From Breviolum minutum Mf 1.05b.01 (Eukaryota > Sar > Dinophyceae > Suessiales > Symbiodiniaceae), in contig DF239104.1 in the NCBI GenBank assembly GCA_000507305.1, positions 124,001 to 188,000 on the forward strand: DNA of 64,000 bases, given 5' to 3'. How positions within the stretch are numbered: position 1 is the stretch's first letter; each line of letters starts with the position of its first letter. Below are positions 33,697-44,905 of this stretch, in pieces. A program made the translations under genes and the position numbers. The notes beneath the pieces are model-generated. The model made no database searches. It was not told where the DNA came from and saw nothing but the letters and a program-made list of their open reading frames with translations.

Positions 33697-33815
33697 GCGA
33701 CTTGCCAAGCACCTCCACAATGCAAATGGATACTCTCCACGGAAGCGACATTTCCCTTACCAAGGAACTTTCGAGGATCCATTTCCTTTTCCCCAAGGGA
33801 GATCTTTTTTTTCCC
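33697..33815 (-). CDS. Exon candidate
   Basis: Reads KRKWILESSLVREMSLPWRV, donor TCGC|GTATGT. The bases just beyond match part of family A. Confidence 0.45.
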
Positions 33816-33819
33816 TGTA

Positions 33820-34800
33820 AAGGGTCAAGTTGAAGTTACTTCCCCAAAAAAATCATGTGAACCAAAATCCTTCATTTTTTTTGGGGGGGGGTTCAAAAAT
33901 TGTTACTTTTACAGAGAGTATCCCCCTACAAGAAATCAAACAATCCACCTTGGTCACCAAAAACACATTTCTGGAGACTTAGTGTTTTTTTGGGGAGGGG
34001 TTTTGACACCTTTCTTCTTGAAAAAAAATCTGTTGGATTTGTGTCACCTTCCCAGCCTCCCAGGTCAATTTTGCTTCATATTTTTCATTGTCCACTTTTT
34101 TTTCGTTGTTTTTTAACGGTGCTCACGTTAATAAAAAAAAATGCCACACAAGCTGAAAAATACCTCAACAAAAACTTGTTACATTCAAGTTATTTCCATT
34201 ATACTAATATCATCTAATATGTAGGTTGGTTAATAGGGGGTAACCTTCACTTGTATGGCTTATGATTCACTATCCCTTAAATAACTATGGTAGTAAGTAG
34301 CATAATCCCTTCCATCCACATTACCCAGGTTTTCTTCATTCAGTTCTTTGGAAGGTAAGCTTTTTCTTCGAGGAACACAACGTTTTTTTTAAACTTGGGG
34401 AGCTCCGTTTGAAAAATACCTGGCTTCCATCATTGATGCCTGCCAAAAAACTAGCAGTTTCTATAGCGATGTAAATAAACATATATCAAACACATGGCGT
34501 TTTTTTTTTATGGATTGGAAGCATATGTTCACAACATTAAAAAAACATAGGTATAATATACCAAGGTTTTTACTGCACCAACTTGGCGTGTATTTTTTCA
34601 AGATGGGAAAGAGCATTGCTTCCCTTGAGATTTCCAATCACCCACACCATGGAACCAAAGAACGTATGATAATGATCACACAACATTAGCATCTTTTGAG
34701 ATAAACATAGTGGGGTTTCAACATCCTTCAACAAACCCCCTCAACAACAACACATGAGCACTTTTTATTTGTTTTCACTTTCCCCGGACTTTTCCTTTGG
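33820..34800. other. Long stretch without a convincing exon
   Basis: T/A-rich with many homopolymer runs. A family G copy lies at about 34214-34302. Plus-strand frames here are low complexity (Phe-rich). Confidence 0.4.
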
Positions 34801-34897
34801 TTGAATTTTCCAATTTGTGTTTCAGGGATCTAAATAAAATGCCCGCCAACCCAGTCGTCCAACCCGCCCGCCATGTGGAGATTTTTTCACCCCAAAA

Positions 34898-34965
34898 AAC
34901 ATGGCCAGAGAAGCCATGCCATGGCGAAATTCCTGAGTTCTTCGATCACGATCCAACTGGTGGAT
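34898..34965 (-). CDS. Exon candidate
   Basis: Reads QLDRDRRTQEFRHGMASLAM, donor TTTGGG|GTGAAA. Confidence 0.4.
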
Positions 34966-34989
34966 TTTTTTTGTGTAAAAAAAATCTAG

Positions 34990-35103
34990 ATGGATGTTTC
35001 CGAAAATAGTGGGTTTTCCCCCCCAAATCATGCATTAAAAAAGAGGGTTTTCCATTATTTTCACCATCCATTTTGGGGTAACCCCGATTTTTGAAAACAC
35101 CTA
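34990..35103. repeat. Family E inverted-repeat element
   Basis: ATGGATGTTTCCGAAAATAG and ACCCCGATTTTTGAAAACAC, with AACCCTCTTTTTTAATGCA-type centre. Confidence 0.65.
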
Positions 35104-35604
35104 GATCCCATGAGGTGATTTTTTTTTGGGAATTCAAAGGGACGAAGGATGTCTTGTTTTGTTTTTTCCGGTAAATATATGGAAATGTCGCAAGAGATAC
35201 ATGGGAATATACGAGCTCATAGCCACATGATCCAATGTATACTATAAAAATCAAACAACATTTGCCTTCATTTGCTATGTACGAGTCCTATGGATCATAT
35301 GATCATATGCGATATTAGGCTCAAAGTCCTAGGTGCAAAAAGGCATATCCATGTTGGGACCGCAGCCATGAGCGACAAAAAAGTGAAACTAGTTGCTACT
35401 TCCTTTACTTTAAGGTCAAAATAGATGGCACAGATATCAAAAGGTAGTTTAGTGAGACTGTGCCATGTACTTTTTAACTACTGCAATATCGAGCAAGCGG
35501 AATGTTGGATTGTCTTATTTGGTCCCAACCGACCGGTCACTGGTTGCAAAATTGGAGCCTTTTTTCAAATTTCTGCTATTAGGCTATAAGTGACTACTAT
35601 CTAG

Positions 35605-35690
35605 CACCTGAAAATAGGCCATCCCAAAAGGAAACTAGTATTCCAACCATCCATTTTCAGGTGCGAACTGTTAGTTTTAGGGAGGGTATT
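35605..35690. repeat. Family D element
   Basis: AGCACCTGAAAATAGG at the left and TGTTAGTTTTAGGGAGGGTA at the right. Confidence 0.65.
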
Positions 35691-35764
35691 GTTTCCCATC
35701 CTACTTGAAAAAGTCATTGAACATCACAACTATCCGTTTGTGAAACTGCTATCAAAAAGTCTTA

Positions 35765-35888
35765 ATCCATAGGATTCATGGGACTATTTCGGTATATTTA
35801 CCTATACATAAATGGTTGATTTTTGGTGGGATCAATTAGTAGGTAAAATGTAGGTAAATATACCGTTCGCCCATGGATCCTAGGGGTG
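35765..35888. repeat. Family C inverted-repeat element
   Basis: CCATAGGATTCATGGGACTA and CGCCCATGGATCCTAGGGG, with TTTACCTA and GTAGGTAAATATACC inside. Confidence 0.75.
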
Positions 35889-35961
35889 ATGTAGTACCAT
35901 GATGAGCTGGTACCAGAAATTGCCAGGCACATCTTCCATCACTAGTGAGCCACTACAAGTA

Positions 35962-36150
35962 AGATGCCATAGGGATCCAATCACCTTCTGAGAGTTGTGA
36001 TGGAACCAAAATACTATGCTGAAGAGGTGATTGGACACCCCTTCATCACTCTCTAACAATACTGCTACAAGTAGTTGATACGCAGTTTTCCCGTGATTTT
36101 CACAGTCCCAACTGGTGCCTGCCGGATTTCTTCCATCAACAGTATGACGG
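35962..36150. repeat. Adjacent family F and family B elements
   Basis: Family F occupies about 35962-36050 (ATAGGGATCCAATCACCTTC), family B about 36062-36150 (GGATTTCTTCCATCAACAGT). They sit head to tail in one apparent intron. Confidence 0.6.
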
Positions 36151-36169
36151 TTGATGCCTATAGGGATGG

Positions 36170-36270
36170 TAAATATTCCGTTGGGTTTTGGGTTATCTGC
36201 CCGATTCATAAAGTTCCATCCAGCAGCCCTGGTTGAGTTGATGAAACCTGCAGGATGGTCGGAAACTCGG
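36170..36270 (-). CDS. Exon candidate
   Basis: Reads PAGFINSTRAAGWNFMNRAD and NPKPNGIFTIP, followed on the minus strand by family B and F elements. Confidence 0.45.
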
Positions 36271-37351
36271 AAAAAACTCACATGGGCAAAAACATGATGT
36301 TTTTTTCCAAATAAATCTATTAATATTTGAAAGAAGACTATAGAGCTATAGAAAAATACAAAAAGATATACTATACATATATAATATTTATATATCTACA
36401 TATGTAAAATATATTTTCTTTAATCAATATCATGACAGTCTCAAGTTCTTTACACAAAATCTCTGTCCTTTTCCACGGTGTAACAACCATCCCAAGTGTC
36501 TCAATGGTGCTCGCTCGATAGTTCTTTTTCTGTGGCGACCCCCGGGGCCTCGAAAACACGCCACAGGTTGTCGCAGTGGAGAGGGTGGAACCATCTTTTC
36601 TAAGAACATGGTTGGTAGTGAAAGTAATCTTTACGCATAGCCTATGAATCAGTATGAATCAGTACTCAAAGGCTGTGAATCACTATTAACATGTATTAAC
36701 TATGAACTACTATCTACTCATCATAGTCTTTCCATCGTTGACATAGGTGAAAAAAACAAGTAATCATAGGATCAACTATAGGTCTTAGTGGAATTGATGT
36801 GAATGGTAACTTGCAAGCCAAATGACTTAGGTTTGACTTGCTCATTGAACTTGGAACGGATGTCCTTCGCTGACAACTAAAGTTAACTTATTGCAAAATG
36901 ATTTATATAAAACCCTTAGAATCCTTGGACCCTCCAATGGAAGGGTGAATGAACCTGTATTACGCAGAGTGTTTTGGGCCTCAAAATAGCAATTTTTTGA
37001 GGGGGCCAGGACTCTTAGGGTATATAATATGATATAGACTCAAGGTTTCTTGTTTGAAAATATTCCAAATATGCTAGTACATTGGGTTCCCTGTATGTTG
37101 GTAAAAGTGAGATAAGAAAAAATACGGTGAAACTGTTGAATAAACAAGAAACACTACATATTATCATATCCACGAAATGGTAATTTACCAAGGGCAGTCC
37201 AAGCGCATAGGAAGCACCAAAAAACAACATGACCAAATCAACTTTCTCCCGGTGTTTTTGTTTCCAGGGACTTCTGAGGTGAAAAAGACACCTCATCATC
37301 CTTTTGATCCCTCAAACACAAAAAAAACATCGAGTTAACAAGAAAAGGCGG

Positions 37352-37645
37352 CTAGTTTTCATAGGCCAGTATAGGATGTCCCCATTGGAACATATATGAT
37401 ATAAATATATGTTTTGGAACAGGTATTTCATATGGTATTTCCTTCCACAAAAAAAACCTTGCCAGGCCTCCGTCGCATGACGGTTGGGGTACTAAACTTG
37501 CCTCGGTGGCTGAAACCCCCGGGAGAGATTCCCCCGGCTTGCCTTTCCGAAGAAACCCATGGGTTTGCATGAGGATGTCAAAAACGCGGTCTTTTTTTTT
37601 GCAACTTGTAGCGCTTTTGTTTTTTTGCAATCTGTATATATGCAA
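37352..37645 (-). CDS. Exon candidate
   Basis: Open minus frame with GFLRKGKPGESLPGVSATEA and LARFFLWKEIPYEIPVPKH. Confidence 0.4.
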   Translation of the reverse strand: MHIYRLQKNKSATSCKKKDRVFDILMQTHGFLRKGKPGESLPGVSATEASLVPQPSCDGGLARFFLWKEIPYEIPVPKHIFISYMFQWGHPILAYEN

Positions 37646-37739
37646 TATATCTTATACATTATATATTATATAATTACATATATATATATTATATGTATAC
37701 ATAAACTTGCTCCAACGCACAAACGACAACATCCATGGA

Positions 37740-38230
37740 GGCGCTCAAGCACACGACCATAAGGTTAAGAGTCTTGAAGCTCTTAACCGACTATTGAAAA
37801 AAACATTGTCAAGCTGGTCAGGGAGATATCCTTGGAGGGCTTGTCTCCTGAGTCGCCTTCCTATGTTATGCGCAAATGGGGGATGGTAACTCCAGGTATT
37901 CCCAAATCTTACATGCAAATATGTCAAGTCATCAATGAGTACTGTTAGGTATTCAACTATAGTATCTATTTTACAAATTCTGCTTTCAACAAAAGTAATG
38001 GGCTGGAACCTTAAAACATCACACCTCTTTGATTGAGAGTTTGGCATCAAATTCCAACATGTCTTTTTTGGGGAGTTTTGGCATGTCTTGTGTGCACTCT
38101 AGCATCTCAGGCGCAATCGTTAAGCTAAGGGTGAAGATAAATGATTACATCAATCAAAGGACCCTCACTAAAGATGAAGCTATGATTTTGTGTTTAAAAC
38201 TTCATAATTCGCGGATTCCAGGAATTTGAG
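37740..38230 (+). pseudogene. Possible broken plus-strand gene
   Basis: Plus-strand frames read KSLEALNRLLK and, one frame over after an A7 run at about 37798-37804, KNIVKLVREISLEGLSPESP and VMRKWGMVTPGIPKSYMQIC up to a TAG; a further plus frame at 38090-38228 reads VKINDYINQRTLTKDEAMIL and ends in TGA. Lysine-rich and AT-rich, unlike its neighbours. A 101-codon minus frame over 37745-38050 is also open, so the strand is uncertain. No family was recognised. Confidence 0.3.
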
Positions 38231-38526
38231 ACCCGCCAAAATTGGCGTCATCATGTGGATATCTAAGATATTGTTGGTACGTCCAACTAGTCCAACTTGA
38301 GGGTTTCAATGACTTTGACCCATGTCCATGACAGGAAAGTATCCTGAACAACATCAATTTGAAACTTTTCGAACCATGCCACGATTCATTCCCCCCAACA
38401 AATCATCAATTGAAATCCGCACCGAAAACCGAGGCACTGAAATTGCCAGGTAGCTCTGAACCCTCGTCCGGTGCCTCGATGCTGGCTGTTTTTGGTGGGT
38501 TGGTGGTTGAACCTATTCCATATAGG

Positions 38527-38608
38527 CATATGGGTGTTTCCCAAAAATAGGGGTACCCCCAAAACATCCATTTTAATAGGGATTTCCATTATAAACCATC
38601 CATTTCTG
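38527..38608. repeat. Family E element
   Basis: ATGGGTGTTTCCCAAAAATA and ATTATAAACCATCCATTTCT; the right end is truncated. Confidence 0.6.
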
Positions 38609-38814
38609 TACAGTGATTGAAAAATAGATGGCTAACCATCCCTACATATTGGTTTATTTTCGGACCCTTTACGATCACCTACCTTTTGGTATCGGCAAGC
38701 CATCTATTTTCACTTTAAGGTATCTTTTTTTTCGGGGATTCCTAAGTGACCAAACATAAAAACTCGCACTAAACTGCCATTGATTAAGATATGTTAAGAT
38801 AAAGTGTTTCTCTA

Positions 38815-38912
38815 GTTGGTGGTTGAACCAACCCCATAGAACAATATCAGTCACAGTGGGAATCTTCCCCAAATAGAGGTAAACATATAAAATGTTTGAA
38901 ACCACCACCCAG
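38815..38912. repeat. Family A inverted-repeat element
   Basis: TAGTTGGTGGTTGAACCAAC and TTGAAACCACCACCCAGG. Confidence 0.8.
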
Positions 38913-39487
38913 GTCTAATACATCAAAGGACATTTTAGGTCTTCTTCCCCCCCAAACGAATCAACCAATAGGTAGCACCAACCGTTGAAGCTCACCAGTT
39001 CCCCCCCAAAACAAACATGATGATCAATCCAAAAAAAAACAATGACCAATCAACCCACACACACACAGGCTTCATTATATTATAACAACCCGAAATTAAT
39101 GCACTATTATTTCGAAAAAATCCCTCAACATAACCATTGATTTGCATTGTTTCATCCCCCCAAAATGGGTTTCATTTAATCCAAGAAATCTCCAACAGGA
39201 CCCACTGAACGGACCCCTAAACCTGAGTATCTAATAGCACTAGCAACTTACCTAGAGGACCGTTGGTAAGGTCCCATTCAATTTTTGATGGATTTAATGA
39301 TCCCCTGAATCATCCCCCACCCCAAAAAAAAAAAACACATAAAGGATCACCTTCTCATGGTTCATCATCTTCATACACACACTCGCCGTGTGTCGATCAA
39401 AGTGACCGCCTCGTTCGTGCGGGTCGGAAATGGGGTAGGCACCCAATCCCAGATGCACCAGAATGGGACTGGATTTTGCTTGCCTAC

Positions 39488-39603
39488 ATTACCCATACCA
39501 TCCATGGGACTGGTATATTTACCTACATCATGAATGGTTGGTTTTTAATGGTAAAATATGGTAGATGTAGGTAAATATATACCATACATGGATGGTAAGG
39601 GTT
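39488..39603. repeat. Family C inverted-repeat element
   Basis: CCCATACCATCCATGGGACT and ATACCATACATGGATGGTAA, a near-perfect palindrome. Confidence 0.85.
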
Positions 39604-39869
39604 ATACAGATCCAAACCCCTTGATAGGAGGGTCCAATAATATTTAAGGTACATTCTATTTAGGTGAAAACAATTCGCCGAAAAATGAAGAACGGGAAAT
39701 GGCGAAAGGTAAATATTCCCTTCCTATGGAGCCTCTATAGGAATATATGAATCCAATCAAAAATGTGTCTTAGGATTGATATATCATTGCAGAAGAATTC
39801 ATGGTTTGGGACCAACAAATGCCTGCAACCATCTTGTAAGTATTCAAAGGTTCAATGTGCTTAGAGTCA

Positions 39870-39995
39870 GCCACTGTTGTTGAGGGAAGCAAACTGACAA
39901 GCTGAATCCCTTATCCGTGAAATTGGGCCGTTTCGAGATAAGAACACACCCTTGTGTCTGGTGTTTGGTCCATCTTTAAAGAAAGATTTCTCAAA
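39870..39995 (-). CDS. Exon candidate
   Basis: Reads SFFKDGPNTRHKGVFLSRNG, followed by a family A right half at about 39985-40056. Confidence 0.35.
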
Positions 39996-40433
39996 AAGGT
40001 GAATCTTCCCAATGTAAGGATGACAATGACACATGAATTTGAAACTACTACCTGGCAATGGTACTTTGTATCATTTGCCATGCCTGATTCCCGTAGACTT
40101 TAGCACACAACAATATGAACATGTACTGCAATAAAAATACTATGCATCTACAAATCAATAGCCATGGAACAACAAACATCAGGTCAAAGCAGGAGGTCTC
40201 AAATTCCATAACAATCTATTACACTCTAATTCATGTTTACGATGAAATTCCCAACAAAAGGGACCCTAGATTTGAATCTTAAAACAAATTGTCTCCCCCT
40301 CCACCCCTCCCCCTTGCCCACCCTCAATTGTTTAGCAGATCATGGGCCTTTCCATCCACCGCCTTCACTTAATTGCAAGGCTTGACGCAAGGCATCACTT
40401 TGACGTAAGAACCTAAGCTCAACAGTGTCTGGA

Positions 40434-40541
40434 TACACCCCCGAAGATTAACAGAGAATCTGAAAATGATGGTTTGGAAGATGATTTTCCTTTTCCAGGG
40501 GTGTATTCTCAGGTTCCATGTTAATCTTCTGGGGTGTACAG
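40434..40541. repeat. Family D inverted-repeat element
   Basis: ACACCCCCGAAGATTAACAG and CCATGTTAATCTTCTGGGGT. Confidence 0.75.
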
Positions 40542-40796
40542 GTTTTTTTGGCTGGATCTGAACATGGAAGAATTTTATCCTTTCTTCCAGTTGCTGTTTG
40601 GAAAAAAAACGTGTAGCTTATAGAGGATTTCGCAACACCATTTGGGGAAAAGAAAAAACGGACCTACCTGTTGATTCACCAAGGATTTCATGGCGATATT
40701 TGTCATTTGACGAAGACTTGGGGCCTCAGGTTGGTTTCAGATGATCAACTGGCCACCACTGGTGGATGTTATCCTACAAGGTGGGCCCGGGATCCA

Positions 40797-40905
40797 GATG
40801 TAAATGGGGTGAAATGGGGCCCCTATAAATTGCCATTGTAAACGGGTAAATGGGGTTATAATAATCCTACTTATAAGGGTTGTAATCCCATTTATAGCTG
40901 GTTGG
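40797..40905. repeat. Family J inverted-repeat element
   Basis: GATGTAAATGGGGTGAAATG and GGTTGTAATCCCATTTATAG. Confidence 0.6.
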
Positions 40906-41232
40906 GGGCCACCTTGTAATATATACTAATTATACCAGTTACCATCGATACTGATTGCAAAGGCCCGACTGCGACCTTGAGTGTCCAAGCAGATGTTTGA
41001 ATCAAATAATCCGATTCCAAGATATCATCCTGAGACTTAGGATTCTAAACCAAATATATGTATATATGTATGTAAAAACACGTGTATATAAATATTGAGA
41101 TACCCAAAACATCATACGTTGCCCACTCCAAATCATCACTTTGGATTTCCATCCTTATCTTGACTTGAGTGTCCACCAGAACCAAAAAACCTATCAAAAC
41201 TCATGCTAGAACTCTGCTACGTTTCTCCATAT

Positions 41233-41338
41233 ACCCCCTTGAAATCTAACATATGGATACCCAAAATGATGATTTGGAGCAGGTAACTCCTTTAGAGTAT
41301 TGCCATGTTTGGTCTATCTCAAATTCCAGGGATGTATG
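41233..41338. repeat. Family D element (diverged)
   Basis: CCCTTGAAATCTAACATATG and CTCAAATTCCAGGGATGTAT. Confidence 0.55.
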
Positions 41339-41364
41339 AAAATTACACAAATACAAAAAAACAA

Positions 41365-41580
41365 TCATAATATACGGCACATAAAATGTTCACCCCTCAT
41401 TTTTTCAACCCTCCAACCGACCTTCCATCTTCCATCCAAGCTATGAATCCCCTTCCCTTGGAACCCCGAGGCAAAGCCCATCCATGATTCCATGATGGGC
41501 ATCCCCAACTGTCGTGTCACTACACAACTCAAACCTGAGGGAAAGGAAAAGCCATGGTCGAGGTGTTTTGGTGGATCCAA
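41365..41580 (-). CDS. Exon candidate
   Basis: Reads RQLGMPIMESWMGFASGFQG and SLDGRWKVGWRVEKMRGEHF. Confidence 0.4.
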   Translation of the reverse strand: MDPPKHLDHGFSFPSGLSCVVTRQLGMPIMESWMGFASGFQGKGIHSLDGRWKVGWRVEKMRGEHFMCRIL

Positions 41581-41624
41581 ATCACCAACTAAATTTGTAG
41601 AATCCGAGGGGGGTTGAGATTAGT

Positions 41625-41952
41625 CAGTGATTTTTGTTGTTGATGTTGTTGTTGATGTTGTTTTTGTTGTTGTTTTTGTTGTTGTTGTTGTTGCGTCTTT
41701 TTTCTGGGTAAAGAAGGCGTCACCCACAGAATGTTGGTTACATATTGGAAAGTCAATTAGATGTGCAAGAATTCCGTGAGAATCCGGCTTTGAAAAACAC
41801 CGGTCACCTTTGGGAAGTATGGTTGATGAACCGTTCCTCTTGATTTTTTTGGCCGTCCTTGGAAGGGATTTGAAATACATGCTAGTGGATTTGAAGGGAG
41901 CATATCCCAACTTCATTGCAGAAAACCTCGGAAAATCATGAAGGTTCAACAC
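41625..41952 (-). CDS. Coding segment running into a (TTG/CAA) repeat
   Basis: Open minus frame with NLHDFPRFSAMKLGYAPFKS and LIDFPICNQHSVGDAFFTQK, then a threonine-rich tail encoded by the microsatellite at 41635-41697. The tail may instead be intron. Confidence 0.45.
41635..41697. repeat. (TTG)n-type microsatellite
   Basis: GTTGTTGATGTTGTT-like units, interrupted by GAT and TTT triplets. Confidence 0.85.
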
Positions 41953-41954
41953 CC

Positions 41955-42110
41955 AATGAGGTTGGCTTCTGAAAAAAAATGGAGGGCATCTTCGTGTACC
42001 ATATCCATATATAAATATGGGCTATGAAGGACGACTACTGCATCGACTATGAAGGAAGAGCATATATGACCTATATCGAAAATGAACAGTATCTGACAAA
42101 ACAAAGGCAA
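41955..42110 (-). CDS. Exon candidate
   Basis: Reads DIGHICSSFIVDAVVVLHSP and YMDMVHEDALHFFSEANLIG. Confidence 0.4.
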
Positions 42111-42325
42111 AACACCTGGAATTTTCACAATTTGGTAAGTCAAAGACTCTGATCATGGACTAAGACTTGAAACCTGATTTCAAAATTTTGGCATATGTTT
42201 CCCTGATTGAAAACCACATTGCAACCCCATCCATCCGCCCCAGCCAAAGAGCAATTGCCCAAAGATGGATCTGATGCGATCTCAGTGGATCAAGGTGCTG
42301 GCCGGCTGAACTCGTATACCCTGCA

Positions 42326-42420
42326 TGGAACTAACATATCCCACCTGGGGAAAAAGAAAACTCATCTTCAAAACTACCTTGGTAGGGGATATCTACGATA
42401 TGTTAGTTCTCTGGAGGGTA
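42326..42420. repeat. Family D inverted-repeat element
   Basis: GCATGGAACTAACATATCCC and ATATGTTAGTTCTCTGGAGG. Confidence 0.7.
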
Positions 42421-42980
42421 AGCTAAACTGAAGGTTTCTTTTGCAGCAACAAGTCATGTTTGTGCACGTGTTTGTATCCTGAATCTGTGCATGTTTAAAT
42501 ATCTATGTAGTGCATGGATTGATATGACGAGAATTTTTTTCCACATAAGAATGAAGAGCATGTTCGAGGATGAATTCATTCAGGTTGACTAGATGGTGTA
42601 GATGATGATACGTGTCCCTTTTTTTGTGGGGGGGGGCACAATTTGTGCAAAAAAAAAGGCAAGTTCGAATTTAAAACAAGGGTCACTTGGGATACATGTA
42701 TTGAAAGACATTTCTAGTAAGGATGTTTGCAAAAAAAACACCAAGCAACCTTTACCACCAACTAACCTCCGTCTGATAAATACGAATCAACGACAATTAT
42801 CAGTGACTTAAGCAAAACTCGATAGTTCCTAGTTACCTTTGGGATAGTTCCTATCAGTGACTGTGCTTAGTTCCCCAAAAGGTAAACCTCCCTCTCTGCT
42901 TCTTTTGTTCAAAAACATTGCGACTTCAAACCGTCCAGAAACGACCATTCAAACAACTGTTGGCCCTAGGCCCTAGGTAT
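42421..42980. other. Stretch without a convincing exon
   Basis: G- and A-homopolymer tracts and a repeated GATAGTTCCTA/GGATAGTTCCTA at about 42822-42855. No splice-supported frame was seen. Confidence 0.4.
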
Positions 42981-42984
42981 CCTA

Positions 42985-43115
42985 GGTGTGAAGCCAAGTT
43001 TTAACCCCCTGGGCTTTCCGTACCAAGTTTTGTAACTTCTCTTTGCTTAACTGAAGAACTTGCGAAGGAATAAGTACACGACACGTGGCACGCACTGGCC
43101 TCATCATGAGGAGGA
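42985..43115 (-). CDS. Exon candidate
   Basis: Reads MRPVRATCRVLIPSQVLQLS and KEKLQNLVRKAQGVKTWL. Confidence 0.45.
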
Positions 43116-43186
43116 GCATGCTCGGGGGGAAGGAGTTCGAAAAGTGAAGGTTAAGGGATGGACTATGTTGAAATTGTTGCACAACC

Positions 43187-43292
43187 CTAAGGATCCAGAT
43201 ATGTCCCAGGAAAGGGATTATATCTACACTCCTATTCTGAGGATGGGATTTGGACCATCAATCCTACTCTAGGGAGGGGTCTGGATTCTTGG
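43187..43292. repeat. Family H inverted-repeat element
   Basis: CCCTAAGGATCCAGATATG and GTCTGGATTCTTGGG, with GGGATTTGGACCATCAATCC inside. Confidence 0.7.
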
Positions 43293-43369
43293 GCAATACC
43301 AGTTTTCACATCAAGGGATAAATGTATATACAGCAATTCTATTGTAGCAGGATTTTTGTTAGATCATAT

Positions 43370-43870
43370 GTTATCTATTGCACAATCGAGGTTATTTCAA
43401 ATTTTCTTTCCGGATGTTGACCACTTTAATGGGTCTTCTGTCATCTTAGTAATATGTCTGATGTCTTATTCCACAAAGGTGGAATCACCGCAATTGGTGA
43501 AGTCTTGGTAAAGGCGTCTGGCTACGGACCTGTCCCACTGGTTCCACCTGCACCAAAGCTTACAAGACATGTTGGAAGAGGCTGTGCTCTATAACTATCC
43601 AACTTTCCAAATTTGTTACCAAGTCGGGTTGCCAACCCTCTACCGTCGTATCATTGGAAACACCCGAGTCAACGGAGTTTTTGAGAACTTTATATAGGTT
43701 TATTCATCGCTTAAAGGATTCCTATGGGATGATGTTTCCACTTATTACGTGCCCTCTGCGATTCAAGAAATTAAAACAATCCAAAATATGTAGATTTTCT
43801 CAAACAAAACGCCTTGCGAGGAGGTGCTAAGGAAACCCTCAAAACCTGCCATTTGGCACTAATGACTGTC
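43370..43870 (+). pseudogene. Possible decayed plus-strand gene
   Basis: Plus-strand pieces in changing frames: SDVLFHKGGITAIGEVLVKA and GYGPVPLVPPAPK (43450-43560), then one frame over LQDMLEEAVLYNYPTFQICY and YRRIIGNTRVNGVFENFI, then a TAG, then YSSLKGFLWDDVSTYYVPSA, another TAG, and a short tail. That is one frameshift and at least two stops. A shorter minus frame is open across part of it. Not recognised; it looks like a degraded foreign or mobile gene lying in a spacer or intron. Confidence 0.35.
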
Positions 43871-44149
43871 CAACGAGAGGCAAAAAAAAACAACATCCCA
43901 TGCCATAGAGGGAAATTTGTTTCATTACATTTCATTACATCTGGATGATCTATGTTTGTGGTATATGAAGGATAACCATAAGTAGTTCTTGTTCATTTGT
44001 TTTATATACAAGGGAATTGTTTTGGTGTCGCAGCCCATTTTTTGGAGCGCTCTCTTCACGAGTCGTCTTCCATAGCTGGATCTTTCAGGGTTCTCCCAAC
44101 AATGGCGGCCACATTCCAATACAAAACTGGTTGCTCGATAGGAATTCCA

Positions 44150-44905
44150 AAGAACTGGCTATATTCCCTATAGCCAACCAAGGGTACTTGTAGTATTACC
44201 TTCAATATAACTCAAACGAACAACTAGGGGGCCCCTTTTGGACAGCTCAAGTGTTTCATCATATCCAGGTTGGACCATTGGGGGATATATCCGTGTCGGC
44301 AAATGTGAGGTCGGAAGCTGGATTGGATATATGCTGCAGAAATCCCTATCCCATGAGCAGCCGAAAGTGAACTGTAGCAGTGGCGGTGCTGATGAACGCG
44401 GGCTTTTGCAATATGGCCTCTCCTTCCGCCACCAGTTTCTTGCTCCACATCCTGGCCGGGCAATCTTCCAAGCTCTGCAAACGTAAAGATGCTTGCTTGT
44501 AGCGGCTTTTGACTAGAAGGTTCAACCGCTCGATGACTTGCTCCACCGGTCGCTTCATGTGCTCCAAACTTGGACGTAGCACATGTCGGTGCCAGCTTTC
44601 CTGGCTTTGAGAACCGGAATATGATCCGGGCATGTTGAGGTCTACCCCACCACACCATGCTGTGTAGCCATCTGTGTCAAAATAATGTTTCCTGAGAGAA
44701 GCAGCAGCTGCTGCCTCACCTTTGCCTGCAAGTCTACCGAAAAATTGCTCCCATATGCAGATGAATGCAAGTCGGGTGAGTGCAGGAGTGCCATGCACCA
44801 TCTCCTTGCACTCTTCGAGGATATCTTGATCTTGCAAATGGCTTGCCACCGTCTTGAAAATTCCACTGCGCCATGAGTTGATAGTTTCGATCTTGTCGAA
44901 GCAAG
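44150..44905 (-). CDS. Long exon of a dinoflagellate-type hypothetical gene, possible frameshift
   Basis: From about 44905 a minus frame reads IETINSWRSGIFKTVASHLQ, then WEQFFGRLAGKGEAAAAASL, WCGGVDLNMPGSYSGSQSQE, SWHRHVLRPSLEHMKRPVEQ and RMWSKKLVAEGEAILQKPAF until a TAG at about 44344. Coding character resumes in another minus frame (THLP-TRIYPPMVQPGYDETLE) to about 44150. From memory, the WCGG...PGS.SGSQ.QE..H pattern resembles large lineage-specific families in Symbiodiniaceae predictions; that is unchecked. Such a long unsplit exon (about 190 codons) is unusual in this window. The frame change is either a frameshift or a small missed intron. Confidence 0.55.

Noticed and set aside
33646..34116. 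156-codon plus-strand frame
   Set aside because: Its second half is poly-Phe/Gly from T and G runs; the first half overlaps a better minus-strand exon ending at GTATGT.
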